In this document: piece after piece, positions 6,611 to 11,931 of the stretch | Layout: the number at the start of each line of letters is the position of its first letter | Position numbering within the stretch: the stretch's first letter is position 1 | Source of the DNA: Rhodobacteraceae bacterium UBA1957 | Lineage (GTDB): Bacteria; Pseudomonadota; Alphaproteobacteria; Rhodobacterales; Rhodobacteraceae | NCBI GenBank assembly: GCA_002336405.1 | Contig: DDEJ01000053.1 | Span: 15,888-27,818, forward strand | Length of the DNA: 11,931 nucleotides | Direction of reading: 5' to 3' | Position numbers and translations under genes: made by a program | The notes under the pieces: model-generated | Told to the model about the DNA's origin: nothing | Seen by the model: the letters and a program-made list of their open reading frames with translations, nothing else | Databases searched by the model: none

Positions 6611-8721
6611 CCCAGTTCGACACGATCGCGGTGGTCGATTGGTCGGGGGGCAATGACACCGGTCCAAAGCCGCGCAAAGATGCGATCTGGCTGGGGGTTG
6701 CGCGCAATGGAGAGGCCGAGGAGCCGCTTTACTTGCGCAACCGGGCAGTTGCCGAGGCAGCACTGGTGGCGCTGATTGAGCAAGAAAAGGCAGCGGGACG
6801 GCGATTGCTGGTTGGGTTTGATTTTCCCTTTGCCTATCCGCGCGGGTTTGCCAAAGCGCTGACTGGTCAGGCCGATCCGCTGGCACTTTGGGCATGGCTG
6901 GAGGCCCGGATCACGGATGAGAAAACCACCAATAACCGCTTTGATCTGGCAGCTGAGATCAATCTGTCACTGGGGGGGAAAGGCCCGTTTTGGGGCAATG
7001 CGCTGGGCCGTGATATCGCTGGTCTTGGTCGTACCAAGCAAGACTATAGCGCCGCGCCATTTTCGGAAAAGCGCCGGGTTGAGAGCCTTGCCAAGGGCAG
7101 CTTTACCTGTTGGCAGCTGGCCGGTGCTGGCGCCGTAGGTTCACAGGTCCTGATGGGTCTGCCGGTGCTGTCGCGGTTGCGGCGGCGCTTTGCAACTGAT
7201 CTGGCGGTATGGCCGTTTGAAATTTCTAAAGGCTCAGACGCCGCAGTTGTTCTGGCCGAAATTTGGCCCTCACTGATTGCCGGTGCGGTGCGGCAGGCGC
7301 AAACAGACGGCGGTATTCGCGACGCCTATCAAGTGCGCTTGTTGGCTGTGGCGCTGTCGCAAGTGGCGCCGGATATACTACAACAGATGATTGCGGCTGA
7401 GACCGATGAAGAAGGCTGGATTCTCGGACAGGGGTTTGAGACCGATCTTGAGGCGGCGGCCTTGCGGTTGCAGCCTCCACCGCTGCGCAATGACTGTTTT
7501 GCGCTGCCAGCTGGGGTTGATTGGACGCCTGTCGAGACCGCGTTGTCCCTGTTGCGTGACCGCATGCAGGTGGTCAAGGCCACGGTAGAATGCCAGACGG
7601 CACAGGCGCAGGGGCGTATTTTGGCCAACCCAGTATCTGCGCTGCGGTCCAACCCCCCCGAGGCGAATACAGCCGTAGATGGCTATGGCTTTGCTTATGC
7701 GGGTGGGGCTGCAGGGACGCAGGTTTTACCCCTGGTGGCCGGGCGTTCTGCAGCAGGTGTTCCCTTTGCGGCAAAAGTGCCTGCGGGTCATGCGGTGCGG
7801 GTGCTGACCGGAGCTGCGCTGCCCGACGGGGTTGATACGGTGGTTTTGGACGAAGATGTCACCGCAAGTGCAACGCAAATTGCGTTTCGTGGGCCCCTAA
7901 AGCGCGGGGCCAATACTCGGCAGGCAGGCGAAGATATTGTGAAGGGTTCTGAGGCTTTGCCGGCGGGGCGCTTGCTGACACCGGCAGATCTGGCCCTGTT
8001 AAGCGCGGTGGGCTGTGCTCAGGTGCCAGTGCGTGCGCGGTTGCGGGTGGCGGTTCTGTCCACTGGCGATGAGTTGCGCGAGGTGGGCCAAGACGCCGGG
8101 TCTGGGCAAATTTTCGATGCCAATCGGCCGATGTTGTTGTCGCTGGCAACGCGTTGGGGGTTTGAGCCAGTGGATTTGGGCCGCGTCGGCGACGATCGCA
8201 ACGCGCTGCGTGCAGTATTTGATGAAGGCGCGGCGCGGGCCGATGTCATTTTAACATCTGGCGGGGCGTCGGCGGGTGACGAGGATCATGTTTCGGCGCT
8301 TTTGCGCGCGACTGGAGCGCTGCAGATGTGGCGGATCGCATTGAAGCCGGGGCGACCGTTGGCGCTTGCGATGTGGCAGGGCGTGCCAGTGTTTGGCCTG
8401 CCAGGAAATCCGGTGGCGGCACTGGTTTGTGCGCTGGTGTTTGCGCGCCCCGCGATGGCGGCGCTGTCTGGTCAGGGCTGGATTGATCCGCAGGGCTATG
8501 CGCTGCCGGCGGGCTTTGAAAAGCAAAAGAAACCGGGACGCCACGAATATCTGCGGGCGCGGGTGCGAGATGGCCGGGTAGAAGCCTTTGCCTCTGAGGG
8601 GTCGGGGCGGATCAGCGGATTGAGTTGGGCCGAGGGTCTGGTCGAATTGGACAGTGCGGCTCGTCATATCCGCCCCGGTGATTTGGTGCGTTATCTGCCG
8701 TTTGGCAGTTTTGGGATGTGA
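6607..8721 (+). CDS. moeA: fusion of a DUF429-like domain with molybdopterin molybdenumtransferase MoeA
   Basis: This is a 704-aa two-part protein. Residues about 1-290 resemble the DUF429 family, which I place in the RNase H-like fold: VVDWSGGN (Asp11), LVGFDFPFAYP (Asp72), LAEIWPS (Glu218) and DAYQVRLLAVAL (Asp239) supply four spaced acidic residues in the order expected for such a fold. Residues about 295-704 are a full-length MoeA, which uses adenylylated molybdopterin and molybdate to make Mo-cofactor. MoeA motifs are VDGYGF (Asp358), LSTGDEL (Asp488, Glu489), IFDANRP, TSGGASAGDEDH, KPGRPLA and GLPGNPVAA. The start is GTG at 6607, overlapping the mobB stop. I recall Roseobacter genomes with the N-terminal part labelled vaguely as molybdopterin guanine dinucleotide synthesis; whether it is usually fused I cannot say. 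The N-terminal domain's function is unknown. It is the last gene of the operon. Confidence 0.92.
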   Translation: MTQFDTIAVVDWSGGNDTGPKPRKDAIWLGVARNGEAEEPLYLRNRAVAEAALVALIEQEKAAGRRLLVGFDFPFAYPRGFAKALTGQADPLALWAWLEARITDEKTTNNRFDLAAEINLSLGGKGPFWGNALGRDIAGLGRTKQDYSAAPFSEKRRVESLAKGSFTCWQLAGAGAVGSQVLMGLPVLSRLRRRFATDLAVWPFEISKGSDAAVVLAEIWPSLIAGAVRQAQTDGGIRDAYQVRLLAVALSQVAPDILQQMIAAETDEEGWILGQGFETDLEAAALRLQPPPLRNDCFALPAGVDWTPVETALSLLRDRMQVVKATVECQTAQAQGRILANPVSALRSNPPEANTAVDGYGFAYAGGAAGTQVLPLVAGRSAAGVPFAAKVPAGHAVRVLTGAALPDGVDTVVLDEDVTASATQIAFRGPLKRGANTRQAGEDIVKGSEALPAGRLLTPADLALLSAVGCAQVPVRARLRVAVLSTGDELREVGQDAGSGQIFDANRPMLLSLATRWGFEPVDLGRVGDDRNALRAVFDEGAARADVILTSGGASAGDEDHVSALLRATGALQMWRIALKPGRPLALAMWQGVPVFGLPGNPVAALVCALVFARPAMAALSGQGWIDPQGYALPAGFEKQKKPGRHEYLRARVRDGRVEAFASEGSGRISGLSWAEGLVELDSAARHIRPGDLVRYLPFGSFGM

Positions 8722-9173
8722 GAATTATACTCTTTGATCATATTTTTTTCAGCTGGGCGTAGCCCAACTGCGATTGCATCCTGTTCAGTTGCTCTTGCGT
8801 TGATCCCTTTTATATAGCTCTTTTTGGTGCCGATTTTTTCACACCATCCTTTGTGCACCCACTCATTATTTAAGTATGTTGCCAGAAAGTAGGGCTTTGT
8901 GTCATTGTAAATCTGATCTGAGACTGCGCGTTATCTGTCAGGATAAGATCAGGCCTTAACCTAACAAACGGTGTATTTTGGTCGCTTTGCTTTGGGTGAG
9001 CATAGTGGTCGTTATAATCGAATTTAAAATTTAGTTGGTCTAGATTTAGGTGTCACATCAAAAGTTTTTTGGCAAACGCTTAGGATATTTGTCATTGGTG
9101 CAGTCTTGACGGATCCAGATTTTATCTGCACCCTGATTGAGGTTTTATTGAGCCTGCTTTCCTGTTCTGTCAT
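8691..9173 (-). pseudogene. frame-broken coding remnant, family unrecognised
   Basis: Three overlapping open stretches on the minus strand read like pieces of one protein that need small indels to join. The first (9173-9027, 49 codons from an ATG) ends PKSRPTKF. The second (9052-8873, 60 codons, no start) contains FDYNDHYAHP and FVRLRPDLILTD. The third (8930-8694, 79 codons, no start) contains YNDTKPYFLATYLNN and GINARATEQDAIAVGL and overlaps the end of moeA by about 30 bases. The first breakpoint falls at a run of four Ts, where one base removed joins the frames. The amino acid make-up (Trp, Tyr, Asn, Lys in a natural mixture) looks protein-like, but AT-rich DNA can mimic this. I recognise no family. 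It could be a decayed acquired gene, sequencing error in homopolymers, or chance. Confidence 0.3.
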
Positions 9174-9211
9174 CCCTGGCTAAGTCTGATTTTGCAAAGC
9201 CAATGTGTGCG
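8722..9211. other. AT-rich interval without an intact gene
   Basis: This 490-base stretch after moeA contains no intact gene that I can support on either strand. It holds the frame-broken minus-strand text and the short hairpin described separately. Base composition falls sharply from that of the neighbouring genes: 9001-9060 has 19 G or C in 60 bases. No tRNA, transposase or convincing promoter was seen in it. Confidence 0.6.
8751..8769. repeat. short hairpin 30 bases after the moeA stop
   Basis: AGCTGGGC and GCCCAACT form an 8-bp stem with one mismatch around a GTA loop. A T-rich run (8742-8749) lies before, not after, the stem on the plus strand, so it does not look like a classical intrinsic terminator for the Mo-cofactor operon. 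It may act in transcript processing, or simply be part of the decayed coding text on the other strand. Confidence 0.3.
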
Positions 9212-9406
9212 TCAGGTCTTTGGGCTGATCCGCCCCATCATGCGAAGCAAGGCTTCATAATGATCGTGAAGATCTTTGGCGTGCTGTTCCTTATTGGGAT
9301 CTTGTTGAACAGACTCGGAGAGGTTGGAATTTTTACGGGGGTTTTTGGCTACTGTTTTTTTGGCTTTAGACCGGTCTGATGGACGGGTCGACCCGCTGTT
9401 TCTCAT
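9212..9406 (-). CDS. small basic hypothetical protein (64 aa)
   Basis: The protein starts at an ATG at 9406 with GGAGG at 9417-9421, ten bases upstream; the frame also reaches an ATG at 9439, which would give 75 aa but has no ribosome site. The N-terminal half is rich in Lys, Arg, Ser and Asn (RPSDRSKAKKTVAKNPRK), with no hydrophobic segment. The C-terminal third, DLHDHYEALLRMMGRI, could form an amphipathic helix. This charge pattern suits a nucleic-acid-binding or ribosome-associated peptide, but I recognise no family. It lies in the AT-rich island, is divergent from the candidate small RNA, and is followed by decayed coding text in the same direction. The good ribosome site is the main argument for it being real. 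Confidence 0.4.
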   Translation of the reverse strand: MRNSGSTRPSDRSKAKKTVAKNPRKNSNLSESVQQDPNKEQHAKDLHDHYEALLRMMGRISPKT

Positions 9407-9447
9407 CTGAATGGCGCCTCCATGTGATTTATATATCAATATTTACT

Positions 9448-9515
9448 TGCAAACACTTTTTACTATGAATGTTTTCAATCTTAGCGCTTTTGCGGCAAAA
9501 TTTATAGTGTTTGCA
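9448..9515. repeat. 10-bp perfect inverted repeat, arms 48 bases apart
   Basis: TGCAAACACT at 9448-9457 is repeated in inverse orientation as AGTGTTTGCA at 9506-9515. The arms' centres are 58 bases apart. The pair sits between a minus-strand small ORF and a plus-strand sRNA candidate, where an operator or two binding sites for one regulator would be expected. At this AT content a chance match is possible. Confidence 0.4.
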
Positions 9516-9521
9516 TTTAGA

Positions 9522-9554
9522 TCATCCAATTTCACTAAAGTCTGGTCATCCAAT
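9522..9554. repeat. 9-bp direct repeat TCATCCAAT, period 24
   Basis: TCATCCAAT occurs at 9522-9530 and again at 9546-9554. The copies lie 70-100 bases upstream of the candidate sRNA start. They could be paired regulator half-sites or a trace of a small duplication; chance is not excluded. Confidence 0.3.
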
Positions 9555-9596
9555 AACGGAAAGAACCATGCGCATGCCGCATAGCAGCATTGCAGA

Positions 9597-9625
9597 TTAA
9601 AGGCTTCTGCGTCACGCCATAATAT
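9597..9625 (+). promoter_or_regulatory. putative promoter of the candidate sRNA
   Basis: TAATAT at 9620-9625 is a good -10 box. The only -35 candidate at normal spacing, TTAAAG (9597-9602, 17-base spacer), matches TTGACA in just three positions. Transcription would then start near 9632, about ten bases before the first hairpin. The weak -35 would suit an activated or alternative-sigma promoter, which is speculation. Confidence 0.4.
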
Positions 9626-9631
9626 GCGAAC

Positions 9632-9733
9632 TTAAATCCATAGGGTTCACCTTCTCCCGAACCCTTTATTGAATATCTTTCCTCCCAGATTGATTCAATG
9701 CTCTGGCGGCACCTTCGGGTGTCGCCTTTTTTT
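9632..9733 (+). ncRNA. candidate 'cuckoo'-type small RNA with anti-Shine-Dalgarno loops
   Basis: Three successive hairpins make a compact ~100-base RNA. Hairpin 1 pairs GGGTTC (9643-9648) with GAACCC (9659-9664) and exposes ACCTTCTCCC. Hairpin 2 pairs ATTGAAT (9668-9674) with ATTCAAT (9693-9699), extends through ATCT/AGAT (9675-9678 with 9687-9690), and exposes TTCCTCCC. Hairpin 3 is a strong intrinsic terminator. Pyrimidine loops containing CCUCC-like sequence mimic the 3' end of 16S rRNA and could cover ribosome sites of target mRNAs. Two anti-SD hairpins plus a terminator is the known layout of alphaproteobacterial cuckoo sRNAs (alpha-r14/NfeR1 of rhizobia, CcsR1-4 of Rhodobacter), usually Hfq-dependent and stress-induced. 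No gene follows in the plus direction, so it is not a leader. The 5' end is an estimate. Confidence 0.72.
9705..9733 (+). terminator. intrinsic terminator with UUCG tetraloop and seven Ts
   Basis: A 9-bp stem (9705-9713 with 9718-9726, including one G-U pair) is closed by a C-G pair over a TTCG tetraloop and followed by seven Ts (9727-9733). This is a textbook rho-independent terminator acting on the plus strand. With no plus-strand protein gene within 1 kb upstream, it shows that a non-coding transcript ends here. Confidence 0.9.
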
Positions 9734-9895
9734 GTCACAGATATTTTGAAGTGAACTTGGACTGCTACTGGCAGGGTTGAAGCCACTTCGGATGAATAAA
9801 GGGGGTATAACGCGTCATGCACGGGTTGAACGAAATTGCCGGTGCCGCGCTATAAAGGTCTGCCAACGGTGCAGTTTTAATGCCCGTTGGCTCGG
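9734..9895. other. intergenic region between the sRNA terminator and a convergent gene
   Basis: Apart from the hairpin at 9862-9891 I see nothing in this stretch that I can support. An open frame on the minus strand crosses it but also runs through the sRNA hairpins and is probably not a gene. Confidence 0.5.
9862..9891 (-). terminator. probable terminator hairpin after the membrane protein gene
   Basis: GCCAACGG (9862-9869) pairs with CCGTTGGC (9884-9891), and three more pairs (GCA/TGC) close a seven-base AT-rich loop after one bulged base. On the minus strand it begins four bases after the stop codon of the membrane protein gene. Only a short broken run of Ts (CCTTTATAG) follows, so termination would be inefficient or need help. 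Confidence 0.45.
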
Positions 9896-10948
9896 TTAAT
9901 CGAACGTGCCGGCCACCCGACCCAGCAGCATAAACGCGCGGGCCGTCCTCGTGTTTGACAAGGCTGATATTTCAATATCGCTGGCGGTTTGTTCAAATGT
10001 CAGGAAGTTCTTATCAAAAAGGCGCAGAAAATGATGTGCCGAATCTCGAAAAATTGGATCTTGTTTTAGTCTCAAAGTGGCTCTTGCAAGGGCCCCTCGG
10101 TCGCGTACACCACCCAAAGCGGCGATTGTGCGACCGCGTTCGCCTGCGGCAAAGCGACGCCATACCTCGGGGCGCGCCATGTCGGGGCGCAGGTCGTCCA
10201 TATAGATACCGTCTTGGCTTAACAGTGTCAGTATATCCTGTGAAGATTGTACGAGCTGTGCTGAATTGCGATCTTTTAGGACGCGCTGCAGTGCGGCAAA
10301 GCCCTCGGCATCTTCACTGTTTTCAGGAAAGTTCAAAGCGCGAATATAATCGTGATGCGCCAGTGATCCCGTGGCCTCTGTGCTGAGGCCCTCTAAACCC
10401 AAATTGCCTTGATCGTGTGACGTTTCTGTGGATGTTTTTCGGTTGGGTTGAGTGGGCTGGATACGTTGGCTGGGGGGGGCTGCCTGTGGTGCGGGGGCTT
10501 GCATATTCTGCTGCACAGATTTGATCTCTGCCAAGGCGTTTTCCAGCATCTGTTGGGACAGCACGACTTCATCTAGTTTTCTTGTAAGCGCGATCGTACC
10601 GTCGGTATGCGGTTGTTTTGGCAGGGCTGCATAGGCCTGCCGCAGCGTTATCAAGGCAGCGTCGGTCCTGCGCGCCTCGTCTTGTGTCATATGCAACAGG
10701 TGTAATAGAGCCGCGCCGATCCAGATCAACCCGATCGGCAAGCTTGCCAACAACAGACCGATGAAAATATCTAATGTGGAAAACTGATCCGTGGTGCTGG
10801 GTCCAAACACCATCACTGCAAGCGATATTGCACCCCAGACAGCACTTAATATGGCCGCAGGAATGGCAATCGAAGGCCTTGGAAGACCCGCATGCGATGG
10901 CACAAAGGTCGGTATCGCCGAGGGCGAGTTGTCACTGGGATCGGCCAT
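9896..10948 (-). CDS. two-TM membrane protein of unknown function downstream of greA
   Basis: This protein has 350 aa from an ATG at 10948 (MADPSDNSP). The frame extends to an ATG at 11002, but that would overlap greA by 41 bases, whereas the chosen start lies 13 bases after the greA stop; its ribosome site is weak. Two hydrophobic helices are visible at about residues 26-48 and 59-85. A charged helical region (about 88-160, with LRQAYAAL and LDEVVLSQQMLENALAEI) could form a coiled coil. A Pro/Gln-rich linker follows (about 165-190). The soluble C-terminal domain, about 205-350, contains EGFAALQRVLKDR, VWRRFAAGERGR and ARATLRLKQDPIFRDSAHHF. I do not recognise a family; the C-terminal part looks conserved in style and may be a Rhodobacterales-specific domain. 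It is probably co-transcribed with greA. Confidence 0.8.
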   Translation of the reverse strand: MADPSDNSPSAIPTFVPSHAGLPRPSIAIPAAILSAVWGAISLAVMVFGPSTTDQFSTLDIFIGLLLASLPIGLIWIGAALLHLLHMTQDEARRTDAALITLRQAYAALPKQPHTDGTIALTRKLDEVVLSQQMLENALAEIKSVQQNMQAPAPQAAPPSQRIQPTQPNRKTSTETSHDQGNLGLEGLSTEATGSLAHHDYIRALNFPENSEDAEGFAALQRVLKDRNSAQLVQSSQDILTLLSQDGIYMDDLRPDMARPEVWRRFAAGERGRTIAALGGVRDRGALARATLRLKQDPIFRDSAHHFLRLFDKNFLTFEQTASDIEISALSNTRTARAFMLLGRVAGTFD

Positions 10949-10961
10949 AGCACGCTTTCGG

Positions 10962-11432
10962 TTAGATATATTGAATGCTGAGCACTTCGTAGGATCGGTC
11001 ACCGCCGGGTGTCTTTACTTCGACGCTGTCGCCTTCTTCCTTACCGATCAAGGCGCGGGCAATGGGGGATTTTATATTGAGCAATCCCTGTTCAATACTC
11101 GCCTCATTCTCGCCAACAATCTGCCAGGTTTTTTCTTCATCCGTGTCTTCATCGACCAACCGCACGGTGGCCCCAAATTTAATGGCACCCGACAGGCTGG
11201 TTGGATCGATCACCTCGGCCAGCGACAACGTGCCTTCTATCTCTTTAACCCGACCCTCGATGAAGCTATGTTTTTCACGTGCCGAATGATATTCGGCGTT
11301 TTCGGACAGGTCGCCGTGTTCGCGGGCTTCCGCAATGGCTTTTATGATTGCTGGGCGTTCGGTTGACTTCAAATGTTTGAGTTCGGTTTCAAGCGCCGTA
11401 TGGCCCCTGCGCGTCATAGGTTTTTTTTCCAT
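10962..11432 (-). CDS. greA: transcription elongation factor GreA
   Basis: GreA binds the secondary channel of RNA polymerase and stimulates cleavage of backtracked RNA, rescuing stalled complexes. From the ATG at 11432 ([11 protein letters not shown]) the protein is 156 aa, the usual length; the frame stays open to 11693, but the added residues do not resemble GreA. The N-terminal coiled coil carries [17 protein letters not shown] (about residues 38-54), with the acidic tip Asp and Glu that act in cleavage. The C-terminal FKBP-like domain includes [23 protein letters not shown] and the final SYEVLSI. It is divergent from ETF-QO with 259 bases between the two starts, and is followed by a membrane protein gene on the same strand. 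Confidence 0.96.
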   Translation of the reverse strand: MEKKPMTRRGHTALETELKHLKSTERPAIIKAIAEAREHGDLSENAEYHSAREKHSFIEGRVKEIEGTLSLAEVIDPTSLSGAIKFGATVRLVDEDTDEEKTWQIVGENEASIEQGLLNIKSPIARALIGKEEGDSVEVKTPGGDRSYEVLSIQYI

Positions 11433-11615
11433 TTGATCCGGTTCCGGTCGTTTGTGTTCTTGGGCCGCTCTACCGCATTTTGCCCCAGCCATAGTCCCAA
11501 GGAATGCGCCACTTTGCAAGGCCTTACCCCATTGTAGGCGATGCTTGATATGGGCGCAATCAGGATGAATAAGTAAACGACTGTTGCTTACGACCGGTTT
11601 AACATAGGCTGATGG

Positions 11616-11645
11616 TTGACGCCGGCGGTTTCGACACGCTAGGCA
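11616..11645 (+). promoter_or_regulatory. weak candidate promoter for ETF-QO
   Basis: TTGACG (11616-11621) is a good -35 box. The only -10 candidate at an acceptable distance, TAGGCA (11640-11645), is poor. The box lies about 50 bases before the probable transcript start region of ETF-QO. The rest of the greA/ETF-QO intergenic region shows no clear operator. Confidence 0.3.
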
Positions 11646-11691
11646 TGCACAGTAGATGAGATCGTTGTTAACCCCGCTATAAGGAGCGACC

Positions 11692-11931
11692 ATGGCCGAA
11701 ATTGAACGAGAAGCAATGGCTTACGATGTTGTGATCGTCGGGGCGGGGCCAGCGGGCCTGTCTGCTGCAATTAGGCTCAAGCAGCTTTCAGCCGATATCG
11801 AGGTTGTGGTGCTGGAAAAAGGCTCTGAGGTTGGGGCGCATATTTTATCAGGGGCAGTACTTGACCCTTCTGCACTCAACAAATTAATCCCAGATTGGAA
11901 AGAAAAAGGCGCGCCTCTTAATACAGCTGTG
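11692..11931 (+). CDS. electron transfer flavoprotein-ubiquinone oxidoreductase, 5' part only
   Basis: ETF-QO is a membrane-associated FAD and 4Fe-4S enzyme that takes electrons from reduced ETF, fed by acyl-CoA dehydrogenases, and reduces ubiquinone. Eighty codons are present before the window ends. The dinucleotide-binding motif [20 protein letters not shown] begins at about residue 13, followed by [20 protein letters not shown] and [14 protein letters not shown], which match mitochondrial and bacterial ETF-QO closely. The start is an ATG with AAGGAG at 11681-11686, five bases upstream. The functional link to the acyl-CoA dehydrogenase at the left of the window is by pathway only. Confidence 0.95.
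   Translation, partial: MAEIEREAMAYDVVIVGAGPAGLSAAIRLKQLSADIEVVVLEKGSEVGAHILSGAVLDPSALNKLIPDWKEKGAPLNTAV

Larger units (their letters stand above)
9407..9619. other. very AT-rich intergenic region between a small minus-strand ORF and the sRNA
   Basis: This region holds the 10-bp inverted repeat and the 9-bp direct repeat listed separately, plus whatever promoters serve the two divergent units. 9421-9480 has only 14 G or C in 60 bases. Two TATATA-like stretches (about 9428-9437) could be -10 elements for the minus-strand ORF, but no well-spaced -35 box stands out. Confidence 0.5.

Noticed and set aside
8742..8769. Intrinsic terminator for the Mo-cofactor operon
   Set aside because: The T-run precedes the hairpin on the plus strand, the wrong order for a rho-independent terminator.
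9535..9822. 95-codon minus-strand open frame (starts MHDALYPLY)
   Set aside because: It runs through all three sRNA hairpins and the UUCG terminator on the opposite strand, has no clear ribosome site and resembles no family.
11433..11693. N-terminal extension of greA to 243 aa
   Set aside because: GreA is about 157 aa; the extension has no similarity to it and covers the whole divergent promoter region of ETF-QO.
1..11931. CRISPR array, insertion sequence, tRNA or rRNA
   Set aside because: No regularly spaced repeats, transposase-like frame with terminal repeats, tRNA cloverleaf or rRNA sequence was found on either strand.

Overview
The window reads as chromosome of a marine Rhodobacteraceae-type alphaproteobacterium (Roseobacter group). 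The grounds are protein text, not a database search: a DmdC-like acyl-CoA dehydrogenase, an aa3-type cytochrome oxidase subunit IV of the short alphaproteobacterial kind, GreA next to a divergent ETF-ubiquinone oxidoreductase, and a tightly packed fdhD-mobA-mobB-moeA molybdenum cofactor cluster. Genes are moderately GC-rich, except for one AT-rich island at about 8722-9860.

Layout. 1-622 (minus) is the N-terminal part of a threonylcarbamoyl-AMP synthase (Sua5/TsaC) that runs off the left edge. 806-3567 (plus) is a two-gene unit: a 572-aa DmdC-like acyl-CoA dehydrogenase and a metallo-beta-lactamase-fold hydrolase, overlapping by one base. 3706-3840 is a 44-aa cytochrome c oxidase subunit IV. 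3867-4463 is a lipoprotein starting with TTG. 4621-8721 is a four-gene operon in which each stop codon overlaps the next start by 4 bases: fdhD, mobA, mobB and a 704-aa protein joining a DUF429-like (RNase H-fold-like) domain to a complete MoeA. Together these insert Mo, attach GMP and sulfurate the cofactor for a formate dehydrogenase that is not in the window.

8722-9895 is the accessory stretch. It holds protein-like but frame-broken text on the minus strand, a small basic ORF (9212-9406, minus), an inverted repeat, and, on the plus strand, a well-formed candidate small RNA (about 9632-9733). That RNA has two hairpins whose loops carry pyrimidine-rich, anti-Shine-Dalgarno-like sequence, followed by a UUCG-capped intrinsic terminator. 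This is the layout of the alphaproteobacterial 'cuckoo' sRNAs (alpha-r14/CcsR type) and is the most interesting object here.

9896-11432 (minus) is greA followed by a two-TM membrane protein of unknown function. 11692-11931 (plus) is the start of ETF-ubiquinone oxidoreductase. ETF-QO is the enzyme to which acyl-CoA dehydrogenases such as the one at 806 pass electrons via ETF, and an aa3 oxidase is a possible end of that chain; this link is pathway knowledge, not evidence of co-regulation.
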